64,000 nt of DNA, taken from contig NZ_CP010407.1 in NCBI RefSeq assembly GCF_000830005.1, forward strand, positions 4,073,001 to 4,137,000, given 5' to 3'. The notes under the pieces are model-generated. The model saw only the letters and a list, made by a program, of their open reading frames with translations, searched no databases and was not told the DNA's origin. The stretch's first letter is position 1. Every line of letters starts with the position of its first letter. Positions 1 through 7,452 of the stretch are shown here, piece after piece. The stretch comes from Streptomyces vietnamensis. Lineage in GTDB: Bacteria > Actinomycetota > Actinomycetes > Streptomycetales > Streptomycetaceae. Both the position numbers and the translations under genes were made by a program.

Positions 1-24
1 GAGTACGTGCACAGGAGCCTCTTC

Positions 25-1152
25 GTGAGTACAGGCGGCGGGCGTGAGGCCCAACTCAAGCACACCGGCCTCCGCCCGGGCTGGACGACCGGTGCCTGCG
101 CGACGGCGGCCACGACCGCCGCGTACACCGCGCTGCTCACCGGCGACTTCCCCGACCCGGTGACGATCACCCTGCCGAAGGGCCAGACGCCGTCCTTCGC
201 GCTGACCGCCGAGTCCCTGTCGGGCGGCTCCGCCATGGCCGCCGTCGTCAAGGACGCGGGCGACGACCCGGACGTCACGCACGGGGCCGTGATCCGTTCG
301 ACGGTACGGCTCCTGCCGCCGGGTTCGGGCGTGGTCTTCCGCGCGGGCGAGGGCGTCGGCACCGTCACCCTCCCCGGTCTCCCCCTCGACGTCGGCGAAC
401 CCGCCATCAACCCCGTGCCCCGGCAGCTCATGCGCGAGCACGTCGCCGCCGTCGCCGCCGCGCACGACGCCCCCGGCGACGTCGAGGTCACCGTCTCCGT
501 CGACAACGGCGCCGAGATCGCCCGCTCCACCTGGAACCCCCGCATCGGCATCCTCGGCGGCCTGTCGATCCTCGGCACGACCGGCGTCGTCGTCCCGTAC
601 TCCTGCTCGGCGTGGATCGACTCGATCCGCCGGGGCGTCGACGTGGCCCGCGCGGGCGGTCTGACCCACGTGGCCGGTTGTACGGGCTCCACATCCGAGC
701 GGACCGTCACCGGGATCTACGACCTTCCGGAGATCGCCCTCCTCGACATGGGCGACTTCGCGGGCGCGGTGCTGAAGTACATCCGCCGCCATCCCGTCGA
801 CCGGCTCACCATCTGCGGCGGCTTCGCCAAGCTCTCCAAGCTCGCCGCCGGCCACCTGGACCTCCACTCGGCCCGCTCCCAGGTCGACAAGGCCTTCCTC
901 GCCGACCTGGCCCGCACGGGCGGCGCGTCGGATGCGCTGGCGTCGGAGATCGCCGACGCCAACACGGGCCTCGCCGCCCTCCGCCTCTGCGAGGCCGCCG
1001 CCGTCCCCCTGGGCGACCTGGTCGCCGCCCGCGCCCGCGACGAGGCCCTGGCCGTCCTGCGGGGCGCGCCGGTCGCGGTGGACGTGATCTGCATCGACCG
1101 GGCGGGGACGGTCGTGGGGCGGTCGGAGCCCAAGGGCCCGGCGGGGTCGTAA
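25..1152 (+). CDS. cbiD: Cobalt-precorrin-5B C1-methyltransferase (CbiD)
   Basis: SAM-dependent methylation of C1 of the corrin ring during adenosylcobalamin synthesis; cytosolic. The protein (375 aa) shows the family N-terminal motif GWTTGACATAA at about residues 19-29, a central GGLSILGTTGVV segment and a C-terminal CGGFAKLSKLA motif, and has full family length. The GTG at 25 is preferred because an AGGAG lies 7 nt upstream; an in-frame GTG at position 7 is possible but has no such site inside the window. CobM and CobL lie just downstream on the opposite strand, so the corrin genes are split between two transcripts. The rest of the pathway is probably left of the window. Confidence 0.93.
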   Translation: MSTGGGREAQLKHTGLRPGWTTGACATAATTAAYTALLTGDFPDPVTITLPKGQTPSFALTAESLSGGSAMAAVVKDAGDDPDVTHGAVIRSTVRLLPPGSGVVFRAGEGVGTVTLPGLPLDVGEPAINPVPRQLMREHVAAVAAAHDAPGDVEVTVSVDNGAEIARSTWNPRIGILGGLSILGTTGVVVPYSCSAWIDSIRRGVDVARAGGLTHVAGCTGSTSERTVTGIYDLPEIALLDMGDFAGAVLKYIRRHPVDRLTICGGFAKLSKLAAGHLDLHSARSQVDKAFLADLARTGGASDALASEIADANTGLAALRLCEAAAVPLGDLVAARARDEALAVLRGAPVAVDVICIDRAGTVVGRSEPKGPAGS

Positions 1153-1193
1153 TCCGGGCGACAGCGGCCGTGACGAGGGCCGAGACTTCCGGG

Positions 1194-1760
1194 ATGACCG
1201 ACTTCTCGCACAAGCCCACCCTCACCGGCGACCTGGTGGTCCTCCGCCCCGTCACCGAGGCGGACGTGCCCGCTCTGCTGCCGCTGTTCGAGGACCCGGA
1301 GGTCACCCGGCTGACCGGCAGCCACGTCGCGCACGACGAGGCGGCGCTCCTCAAGTGGTACGGCTCGCGGGGCGCGCAGGACGACCGGCTCGACCTCGCC
1401 GTGGTCGAGCGGGCCACGGGACGGGTCGTCGGCGAGGCCGTCCTCAACGAATGGGACCCCGACAACGAGAGCTGCGCCTTCCGGATCGCCTTCGTCCCGG
1501 ACGCCGTCGGCCGGGGCCTCGGCACGGAGGCGACCCGGCTGATCGTCGGCCACGCCTTCGAGGCGCTCGGCCTCTACCGGATCTGGCTGGAGGTCTACGC
1601 CTTCAACCCCCGCGCCCGCCGCGCCTACGAGAAGGCGGGCTTCCGCGCGGAGGGCGTCCTGCGGGGCGCGCTGCTGTGGGAGGGGGAGCGGGTGGACGCG
1701 ACGGTGATGTCGGTGCTGGCGCCGGAGTGGGCGGCCGCGGACCGTCAGGCCGTCGGGTAG
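1194..1760 (+). CDS. GNAT family N-acetyltransferase (RimJ/RimL-like)
   Basis: 188-aa acetyl-CoA-dependent N-acetyltransferase; substrate unknown. It has the RimJ/RimL layout: N-terminal GDLVVLRPVTEAD, the acetyl-CoA loop region FVPDAVGRGLGTEATRL at about residues 100-116, and the C-terminal NPRARRAYEKAGFR signature. The ATG at 1194 lies about 40 nt after the cbiD stop, so co-transcription is possible, though no cobalamin role is implied by the sequence. Its 3' end overlaps the end of the convergent gene at 1745 by 16 nt. RimJ/RimL members act on ribosomal protein N-termini or on small molecules and antibiotics; nothing here decides between these. Confidence 0.85.
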   Translation: MTDFSHKPTLTGDLVVLRPVTEADVPALLPLFEDPEVTRLTGSHVAHDEAALLKWYGSRGAQDDRLDLAVVERATGRVVGEAVLNEWDPDNESCAFRIAFVPDAVGRGLGTEATRLIVGHAFEALGLYRIWLEVYAFNPRARRAYEKAGFRAEGVLRGALLWEGERVDATVMSVLAPEWAAADRQAVG

Positions 1761-2425
1761 CCGATCTCCGCGATGTCCTCGGCCAGGTCGGCGAGCTCCA
1801 CCTCCGGGTTGAGGGTCGCGACGACCTCGGGCGTGAGGGGGCGCAGGGCCAGGACGTGGCGTACGGCTTCCAGGTCGACCGGGGTCTCGTAGTAGTCCGA
1901 CGCCCATTCGGCGTACGCCTCCGCCGAGCGGTCCACGAGCAGGTGGAGGAGGCGGCCGGAGCCGTCCGGGTCCTCGCGGTCGTCGCCCGCGTCGGGGTAC
2001 TCGACCGTGCCCGTGTGCCAGGCCGTGTCCGTCGGCTCGCGCCACAGGCAGGCCGTGGTCACGTGCACCCCGTCCTCGTCCGTGAACGCGGGCTCCGTCA
2101 GGTACTCGGCGAACGCCTCCGGCACCCCGTCGAGCACCCCCGGCCAGGTCTGCCCATCCGTGAGCTCCCCGAACGGGCTCAGCATCGACTCGTGGGCGAA
2201 GACGCGGGCGAACGCCCCCGTCGGCGAGAGGACGATCGTGTACTCGTCTCCCTGACCGTCCTTCATGGACGCCAGCTGCTCGGTCTCCGACCAGTGCGCG
2301 TCGAAGGAGTAGTAACGGCTCTCCCACTCCGGGCAGAGCACGGCGTCCAGCATCGCGAGCCCTCGGCTGTGGTCGCGCAGTTCCTCGATGCCCGGCAGCG
2401 CCCGGGCCACGTCGTAAACGGTCAC
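1745..2425 (-). CDS. Conserved hypothetical protein, 226 aa
   Basis: Family not recognised. The product is soluble, acidic and rich in Asp, Glu, Trp and Tyr, with no signal peptide, membrane segment or catalytic motif that I can see. The GTG at 2425 is chosen because the sequence becomes protein-like from VTVYDVARALPG onward, while upstream codons look non-coding and overlap the bL37 leader. Segments such as LCPEWESRYYSF and ESMLSPFGEL resemble uncharacterised actinobacterial proteins. It converges on the GNAT gene with a 16-nt overlap and is divergent from the bL37 gene, about 90 nt away. Confidence 0.7.
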   Translation of the reverse strand: MTVYDVARALPGIEELRDHSRGLAMLDAVLCPEWESRYYSFDAHWSETEQLASMKDGQGDEYTIVLSPTGAFARVFAHESMLSPFGELTDGQTWPGVLDGVPEAFAEYLTEPAFTDEDGVHVTTACLWREPTDTAWHTGTVEYPDAGDDREDPDGSGRLLHLLVDRSAEAYAEWASDYYETPVDLEAVRHVLALRPLTPEVVATLNPEVELADLAEDIAEIGYPTA

Positions 2426-2518
2426 GGGGCCATTCAAGCCCCTGGCACCGACATGCGGCCCCGCGGCCCCGAACCTAGGCTCTTGCCCAGACAGAGTCCC
2501 CGAGCGAGAGGGAGTCCC

Positions 2519-2593
2519 ATGGCGAAGCGCGGCAACAAGAAGCGGGCCCGCAAGAAGAAGAAGGCGAACCACGGCAAGCGGCCCAACGCCTGA
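2519..2593 (+). CDS. 50S ribosomal protein bL37, 24 aa
   Basis: A 24-residue, extremely basic peptide starting MAKRGNKKRARKKKKANHGK and ending RPNA. It matches the small actinobacterial large-subunit protein bL37 first seen in mycobacterial ribosome structures, with the conserved MAKRG start and ANHGKRPN end. A purine-rich GAGAGGGAG lies just upstream of the ATG and a strong hairpin follows the stop, so it is a complete monocistronic unit. Genes this short are usually missed by automatic callers; length, composition, ribosome-binding site and terminator together make it convincing. Assignment is from memory of the family, not a search. Confidence 0.85.
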   Translation: MAKRGNKKRARKKKKANHGKRPNA

Positions 2594-2617
2594 GCCGTAG
2601 GCAGCGACTCCACGGAG

Positions 2618-2641
2618 GCCGGACCCCCGCAAGGGTCCGGC
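2618..2641 (+). terminator. Rho-independent-type hairpin after bL37
   Basis: Perfect 9-bp stem GCCGGACCC / GGGTCCGGC with a 6-nt loop, 25 nt after the bL37 stop codon. There is no long U-tract, as is common in Streptomyces. It may also serve cobM reading from the other strand. Confidence 0.75.
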
Positions 2642-2655
2642 TTCCGTCGTGTCGT

Positions 2656-2705
2656 GCGTCAGCAGGTGTGGCGGTCCCGCGCGTCAGCAGGTGTGGCGGT
2701 CCCGC
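2656..2705. repeat. Perfect 25-bp tandem duplication at the cobM 3' end
   Basis: Two head-to-tail copies of GCGTCAGCAGGTGTGGCGGT followed by CCCGC (2656-2680 and 2681-2705). The right copy encodes the last codons and stop of cobM; the left copy is downstream, so the protein is unchanged. It looks like a recent slippage or unequal-exchange duplication. Confidence 0.9.
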
Positions 2706-3433
2706 GCCGGGTCGTACAGGTGGCTGTCGCGGAACTCCGACGCCGCCAGCGTGCGGCCCACGATGATGACGGCCGTCTTCGTGATGCCCGCCGTCTTCAC
2801 CTGCTCCGCGATGTCGTCGAGGGTGCCGCGCAGGACCACCTCGTCCGGGCGGCTCGCCATCGCGACGACGGCGGCCGGGCAGTCGGCGCCGTAGTGGGGG
2901 ACGAGCTCGGAGACGATCCGGTCGACGTAGCGGGCGCCCAGGTGGAGGACGAGCAGGGCGCCGCTGCGGCCGAGGGTGGCGAGGTCCTCGCCCTCCGGCA
3001 TCGGGGTGGCCTGCTGGGCGATGCGGGTGAGGATGACCGTCTGGCCGACCGTGGGGACGGTGAGCTCCCGCTTGAGCGCGGCCGCCGCCGCCGCGAAGGC
3101 CGGGACGCCGGGCACGACCTCGTACGGGATGCCGGCCGCGTCCAGGCGGCGCATCTGCTCGGCGACCGCGCTGAAGACCGAGGGGTCGCCGGAGTGCAGC
3201 CGGGCCACGTCCTGCCCGGCCTCGTGGGCGGCGACGATCTCGGCGACGATCTGGTCGAGGTCCATCTTCGCCGTGTCGACGAGCTTCGCGTCCGGCGGGC
3301 ACTCGGCGAGGAGCTCGGTGGGGACGAGCGAACCGGCGTAGAGGCAGACCCCGCACTTGGCGAGGGTCCGCGCGCCGCGCACGGTGATCAGGTCGGCCGC
3401 GCCGGGGCCCGCGCCGATGAAGTAGACGGTCAT
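2684..3433 (-). CDS. cobM: Precorrin-4/cobalt-precorrin-4 C11-methyltransferase (CobM/CbiF)
   Basis: SAM-dependent methylation of C11 in the corrin ring; 249 aa, full length. Tetrapyrrole-methylase signatures are clear: N-terminal MTVYFIGAGPGAADLITVRG, the SGDPSVFSAVAEQM loop, and VPGVPAFAAAAAAL. The ATG at 3433 overlaps the cobL stop in ATGA, so the two are translationally coupled and made in the order CobL then CobM. The last codons lie in a 25-bp tandem duplication. No cobalamin riboswitch is visible upstream of the pair within the window. Confidence 0.95.
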   Translation of the reverse strand: MTVYFIGAGPGAADLITVRGARTLAKCGVCLYAGSLVPTELLAECPPDAKLVDTAKMDLDQIVAEIVAAHEAGQDVARLHSGDPSVFSAVAEQMRRLDAAGIPYEVVPGVPAFAAAAAALKRELTVPTVGQTVILTRIAQQATPMPEGEDLATLGRSGALLVLHLGARYVDRIVSELVPHYGADCPAAVVAMASRPDEVVLRGTLDDIAEQVKTAGITKTAVIIVGRTLAASEFRDSHLYDPARDRHTC

Positions 3434-4659
3434 GAGTCGGTACAACCCTTCGTTACGGACCACTGGGTGACGGGCATGGCCTGGCGCCAGCCGGTGAAGC
3501 CGCCCACGGGCACGGCGGTGGCGACGGCGAGCCGGATCAGTTCGCCGCCGTGGCGGCCGTACCACCGGGCGAGGAGCGCCTCGGATTCCAGCGTCACGGT
3601 GTTGGCGACGAGCCGGCCGCCGGGCGGCAGGGCGTCCCAGCAGGTGTCGAGGAGGCCGGGGGCGGTGAGGCCGCCGCCGATGAAGATCGCGGACGGCGTC
3701 TCCAGGCCGGCAAGGACCGCAGGCGCCGGGCCCGTGACGACCTTCAGGGCCGGTGTGCCGAGCGCGTCGGCGTTGCGGGCGATGCGGGCGGCCCGCTCCG
3801 GGGACTTCTCGACGACGATCGCCCGGCAGGAGCGGTGGCTCCGCATCCATTCGATGCCGATGGAGCCGGAGCCGCCGCCGACGTCCCAGAGGAGTTCGCC
3901 GGGGGCGGGGGCGAGGGCGGCGAGGGTGGCGGCGCGCACGTACCGCTTGGTGAGCTGGCCGTCGTGCTCGTACACCTCGTCGGGCAGGCCGGGCACGGCG
4001 CCGAGCCGGAGCGCGTCCGGGTCGCGTACGCAGTCGAGGGCGAGGACGTTGAGGGCGTCGGTGCGCTCGTGGGGCCAGTCGGCGGCGGTCCCGTCGAGGA
4101 GCCGCTCGGCGGGGCCGCCGAGCTGTTCGAGGACGCGGATCCGGGTGCCGCCCCAGCCGGTCGTACGGAGCAGGTCCGCGACCCGCGCGGCCGTGTCGGC
4201 GCCTTCGCTGAGGACGAGGAGGCGGCGGCCGTCGTGGAGGGCGGCGGAGAGCGCGGCGAGGGGGCGGGCGACGAGCGAGACCGTCTCGGTCGCCTCCAGG
4301 GGCCAGCCGAGGCGGGCGCAGGCGTACGAGACGGAGGACGGGTGCGGGTGGACGTCGAGGGCAGCACCCGCCTCCGCGAGGGTGCGGGCGATGCCGTGGA
4401 AGCTGGGGTCTCCGCTGGCGAGGACGGCGACCGTGCGGCCCTCGTGGGCGGCGAGCAGGCCGGGGACGGCGGGGCGGAGGGGGGAGGGCCAGGTGATCCG
4501 CTCACCGGGACAGTCGGTGGCGGGGAGGAGGCCCAGCTGGCGGGGGGCGCCGATGAGGACCTCGGCGGTGCGCAGGACGCGGCGGGAGCTCTCGGGGAGC
4601 CCGTCCCAGCCGTCCGCGCCGATTCCGACGACCGACACCACCGATATCGCAGCGTTCAC
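3430..4659 (-). CDS. cobL: Bifunctional precorrin-6Y C5,15-methyltransferase/decarboxylase (CobL; CbiE-CbiT fusion)
   Basis: 409-aa fusion that methylates C5 and C15 and decarboxylates the C12 acetate chain of the corrin ring. The N-terminal half (about 1-200) is a CbiE-type tetrapyrrole methylase (VVSVVGIGADGWDGL, ASGDPSFHGIARTL). The C-terminal half (about 210-409) is a CbiT Rossmann methyltransferase with the SAM motif ELLWDVGGGSGSIGIEWMRS. The start is a GTG at 4659, 48 nt after the DUF6126 stop, so it may be co-transcribed with that small gene. The stop overlaps the cobM start by 4 nt. Confidence 0.95.
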   Translation of the reverse strand: MNAAISVVSVVGIGADGWDGLPESSRRVLRTAEVLIGAPRQLGLLPATDCPGERITWPSPLRPAVPGLLAAHEGRTVAVLASGDPSFHGIARTLAEAGAALDVHPHPSSVSYACARLGWPLEATETVSLVARPLAALSAALHDGRRLLVLSEGADTAARVADLLRTTGWGGTRIRVLEQLGGPAERLLDGTAADWPHERTDALNVLALDCVRDPDALRLGAVPGLPDEVYEHDGQLTKRYVRAATLAALAPAPGELLWDVGGGSGSIGIEWMRSHRSCRAIVVEKSPERAARIARNADALGTPALKVVTGPAPAVLAGLETPSAIFIGGGLTAPGLLDTCWDALPPGGRLVANTVTLESEALLARWYGRHGGELIRLAVATAVPVGGFTGWRQAMPVTQWSVTKGCTDS

Positions 4660-4707
4660 GCGGGCGACTCTACGTGAGGGCCGCAGGTGGGCGGTGTGTG
4701 GCGGCCC

Positions 4708-4851
4708 TCACTTCTGGGCGTTCTGCCCGACGTAGAAGAGCAGCCAGACGAAGCCCGCGAAGGCGTGCGTCGCGAAGACGTACACGAAGACGCGGAGCAT
4801 CACGCCCCGCTCCTTCCACCGCTCGTTGTCGTGCGCCGTCTTCTCGGTCAT
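4708..4851 (-). CDS. DUF6126-like small membrane protein, 47 aa
   Basis: Short ORF reading MTEKTAHDNERWKERGVMLR, then one hydrophobic segment (VFVYVFATHAFAGFVWLLFY) and a short VGQNAQK tail. A charged N-terminus and a single membrane span fit the DUF6126 family of Streptomyces miniproteins, as I recall it. Function is unknown. It lies 48 nt upstream of cobL on the same strand and is divergent from the flavin oxidoreductase operon. Codon usage has the expected third-position GC, supporting a real gene. Confidence 0.72.
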   Translation of the reverse strand: MTEKTAHDNERWKERGVMLRVFVYVFATHAFAGFVWLLFYVGQNAQK

Positions 4852-4906
4852 GCGCTCCAGGGTACGGGCCGGAATAGAGGAGGGGGTCGCGCCGTTCGAA
4901 GAAATA

Positions 4907-4920
4907 GTTTAAGCTTCAAC
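4907..4920. promoter_or_regulatory. Imperfect palindrome GTTTAAGCTTCAAC, likely operator
   Basis: 12 of 14 positions are self-complementary around AAGCTT, in a conspicuously AT-rich stretch 30 nt before the flavin oxidoreductase start. The shape fits a MarR-type repressor site; the regulator is unknown. A related AGTTGAAC half-site occurs before the pirin gene at 40665. Confidence 0.55.
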
Positions 4921-4950
4921 CACTAGCCAGGAACGCGAGAGGTGAGCACG

Positions 4951-6030
4951 ATGCAGTTCGGGATCTTCACCGTCGGTGACGTGACGACCGACCCCACCAC
5001 CGGCCGCACCCCCACCGAGCACGAGCGCATCAAGAACACCGTCGCGATCGCGCTCAAGGCCGAGGAGGTCGGGCTCGACGTCTTCGCGACCGGCGAGCAC
5101 CACAACCCGCCGTTCGTGCCGTCCTCCCCGACGACCCTCCTCGGGCACATAGCCGCCCGCACGGAGAACCTGATCCTGTCCACGTCCACGACGCTGATCA
5201 CCACCAACGACCCGGTGAAGATCGCCGAGGACTACGCGACCCTCCAGCACCTCGCCGACGGCCGCGTGGACCTGATGATGGGCCGCGGCAACACCGGCCC
5301 GGTCTACCCGTGGTTCGGCCAGGACATCCGCCAGGGCATCCCGCTCGCCATCGAGAACTACGCGCTCCTCCACAAGCTGTGGAGGGAGGACGTCGTCGAC
5401 TGGGAGGGCAAGTTCCGCAGCGCCCTCCAGGGCTTCACGTCCACCCCGCGCCCGCTCGACGGCGTCCCGCCGTTCGTCTGGCACGGCTCCATCCGCTCCC
5501 CGGAGATCGCCGAGCAGGCGGCCTACTACGGTGACGGCTTCTTCGCGAACCACATCTTCTGGCCCAAGCAGCACACCGAGAAGATGGTCCGGCTCTACCG
5601 CCAGCGGTACGCGCACTACGGCCACGGCACCGAGGAGCAGGCCATCGTCGGCCTCGGCGGCCAGGTGTTCATGCGCAAGAACTCGCAGGACGCGGTACGG
5701 GAGTTCCGCCCGTACTTCGACAACGCGCCGGTCTACGGCCACGGTCCGAGCCTGGAGGAGTTCAGCCGCGAGACCCCGCTGACCGTCGGCTCCCCGCAGG
5801 AGGTCATCGAACGCACCCTGTCCTTCCGCGAGTACGTCGGCGACTACCAGCGCCAGCTGTTCCTCCTCGACCACGCCGGACTGCCCCTCAAGACGGTCCT
5901 GGAGCAGCTCGACATCCTCGGCGAGGAGGTCGTCCCGGTGCTGCGCAAGGAGTTCGCGAACCTGCGGCCGGCCGGAGTCCCGGAGACGGCCCCCCTCCAC
6001 CCCGCCGTCGTCGCTTCCAAGGAGATCTGA
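4951..6030 (+). CDS. LLM-class flavin-dependent oxidoreductase (CE1758-type)
   Basis: 359-aa bacterial-luciferase-like monooxygenase. It begins MQFGIFTVGDVTTDPTTGRT, and shows GLDVFATGEHHNPPFVPSSP and GRVDLMMGRGNTGPVYPWFG, typical of the CE1758 subgroup of FMNH2-dependent LLM enzymes. The ATG at 4951 is favoured over the GTG at 4942 because GAGAGG sits 6-8 nt before it. It is 4 nt upstream of an FMN reductase gene of the partner (CE1759-like) type, so the two probably form a two-component monooxygenase: the reductase supplies reduced FMN. The natural substrate cannot be told from sequence. Confidence 0.88.
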   Translation: MQFGIFTVGDVTTDPTTGRTPTEHERIKNTVAIALKAEEVGLDVFATGEHHNPPFVPSSPTTLLGHIAARTENLILSTSTTLITTNDPVKIAEDYATLQHLADGRVDLMMGRGNTGPVYPWFGQDIRQGIPLAIENYALLHKLWREDVVDWEGKFRSALQGFTSTPRPLDGVPPFVWHGSIRSPEIAEQAAYYGDGFFANHIFWPKQHTEKMVRLYRQRYAHYGHGTEEQAIVGLGGQVFMRKNSQDAVREFRPYFDNAPVYGHGPSLEEFSRETPLTVGSPQEVIERTLSFREYVGDYQRQLFLLDHAGLPLKTVLEQLDILGEEVVPVLRKEFANLRPAGVPETAPLHPAVVASKEI

Positions 6031-6034
6031 CGCC

Positions 6035-6658
6035 ATGCAGACGCTGAAGCTGGTCGCCGTGTCCGCCGGACTGAGCGCCCCGTCCTCCACCCGGCTGCTC
6101 GCCGACCGGCTGCTCCAGGCGGCCCGGTACCGGCTGGCCGAGCAGGAGTACGCCGTCGACGTCGAGGTCGTCGAACTGCGCGACCTGGCCGTCGACATCG
6201 CGAAGAACTTCGTGACGGGCTTCCCGTCGGCGGCGCTGGAGGAGGCGATCGAGAAGGTGACGGCGGCGGACGGCGTCATCGCCGTCACCCCCGTCTTCAC
6301 CGCCTCCTACAGCGGCCTGTTCAAGTCCTTCTTCGACCTGATCGACCCGACCGCGCTGAGCGGTACGCCGGTGCTCATCGGCGCGACCGGCGGCACGGCC
6401 CGCCACTCCCTGGTCCTGGACCACGCCCTGCGCCCGCTCTTCGCCTACCTGCGAGCCCTCGTCGTCCCCACCGCCGTCTACGCGGCCTCGGAGGACTGGG
6501 GCTCGGGCGGCGACGAGTACACGGAGGGGCTGCCGGCGCGGATCACCCGGGCGGGCAACGAGTTCGCGGACACGGTGGCGGGGCGGCCGGCGCGGCGCTC
6601 GGACGAGGACGAGATCGTCCCCTTCGAGAAGCAACTGGCAGACCTGCGCCTGGACTGA
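6035..6658 (+). CDS. NADPH-dependent FMN reductase (CE1759-type)
   Basis: 207-aa flavodoxin-fold reductase expected to reduce FMN for the adjacent LLM monooxygenase. Visible signatures are an N-terminal VAVSAGLSAPSSTRLLAD phosphate-binding loop, the TPVFTASYSGLFKSFFDL segment, and LIGATGGTARHSLVLDHAL. The ATG lies 4 nt after the upstream stop, with the ribosome-binding site (AAGGAG) inside the end of that gene. A very strong hairpin at 6668 follows, so the pair forms a closed bicistronic operon. Confidence 0.88.
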   Translation: MQTLKLVAVSAGLSAPSSTRLLADRLLQAARYRLAEQEYAVDVEVVELRDLAVDIAKNFVTGFPSAALEEAIEKVTAADGVIAVTPVFTASYSGLFKSFFDLIDPTALSGTPVLIGATGGTARHSLVLDHALRPLFAYLRALVVPTAVYAASEDWGSGGDEYTEGLPARITRAGNEFADTVAGRPARRSDEDEIVPFEKQLADLRLD

Positions 6659-6667
6659 CCACCACGC

Positions 6668-6698
6668 GGCGCGGGCCCGCACCGCGCGGGCCCGCGCC
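6668..6698 (+). terminator. Strong hairpin terminator of the flavin oxidoreductase operon
   Basis: Perfect 13-bp stem GGCGCGGGCCCGC / GCGGGCCCGCGCC with a 5-nt loop, 9 nt after the stop codon. No U-tract. Confidence 0.75.
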
Positions 6699-6722
6699 CG
6701 GCTGGGCTTCGCCCCGCGCCCC

Positions 6723-6949
6723 GTGTGGGCCCGCGCCCGCTGCCGTGTGGGCAATCGTCCCGCAGGGCGGGACGGGTGGGCACACGGGACGGCGCGCTTC
6801 AGCGGCGCCTCCGCGTCCCGCGCCTGGACCCGCACCGACCGAGCGCCGTGCACGGGGTGCGGGTCCAGGCGCGGAAGCCTCAGGCGCCGGCAGGGCGCGG
6901 GTCCGTTGTGCCCACCCGTTCCGCCCTGCGGAACGATTGCCCACAACGG
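6723..6949. repeat. Structured intergenic repeat, copy A (nested inverted repeats, ~227 bp)
   Basis: Fills most of the gap 6659-6962. It has an outer arm at 6743-6787 (starting CCGTGTGGGCAATCGTCCCG), an imperfectly complementary right arm at 6903-6949, and inside them a perfect 17-bp stem 6819-6835 / 6857-6873. Each outer arm also contains a small CCCGC/GCGGG-type hairpin. The left arm is identical over 45 nt to the one at 11931-11975, and the arm-to-arm distance is 160 vs 159 nt. No ORF looks coding. It looks like a REP/MITE-like family of Streptomyces intergenic repeats. Confidence 0.85.
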
Positions 6950-6962
6950 CGGGGCGGTGGGG

Positions 6963-7367
6963 TCACCACGGGGCCGGGTGGCCCGTGGCGTCCTCGTGCG
7001 TGTAGAAGAGGTAGTACGCGGCGCCGCCCACGCACACCCCCACGATCAGCCCCAGCAGCGTCGACGCGTACACGCTCGCGTCCGTCAGGCTGTAGAGGAA
7101 CCCGACCGCGATCCCGGCGAGCGCGCCCCACGCCGCACCCCTGGCCTCGCGCGGCAGGGCGCGGCCGTAGCGCCTGAGGGCGTACAGCGCGACGGCGAGG
7201 ACGACCGCCGAGATGAGGCCCAGCCAGAACTGTCCCCAGCTGAGCGCGCCGCCGTCGCGGGCGTTCACCTCCGCGTAGAAGCCGTACAGGACGCCGATCG
7301 TGACCGGGAGTCCCCAGCCGTGCGTGCTGATCCGGCGCCTGGTCGGCGCCGCTGCGTGTGCGGCCAT
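6963..7367 (-). CDS. Hypothetical four-helix membrane protein, 134 aa
   Basis: Small integral membrane protein of unknown function. After a polar N-terminus (MAAHAAAPTRRR) come about four hydrophobic segments: GLPVTIGVLYGFYAEV, FWLGLISAVVLAVALYALRR, AAWGALAGIAVGFLYSLTD and STLLGLIVGVCVGGAAYYLF. The ATG at 7367 has AGGAG 8 nt upstream. It lies directly next to repeat copy A and downstream of the MocR-type gene on the same strand with an 85-nt gap, so co-transcription is possible. I do not recognise a named family. Confidence 0.72.
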   Translation of the reverse strand: MAAHAAAPTRRRISTHGWGLPVTIGVLYGFYAEVNARDGGALSWGQFWLGLISAVVLAVALYALRRYGRALPREARGAAWGALAGIAVGFLYSLTDASVYASTLLGLIVGVCVGGAAYYLFYTHEDATGHPAPW

Positions 7368-7452
7368 GGCAGGAGCTCCTCGTCTCTGGCCCCCCTGGTT
7401 CCGGGTCCCGCACCCTCCAGGGCACACCCGCGCCCGGCGCCCCGCAACTGGA

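Noticed and set aside
717..2327. Antisense frame over cbiD, the GNAT gene and the 226-aa protein
   Set aside because: Lies opposite recognised genes and shows no motif; a GC-bias shadow.
4660..4950. Cobalamin riboswitch upstream of cobL
   Set aside because: No B12-box-like sequence is visible, and the cobL gene is closely preceded by the DUF6126 gene.
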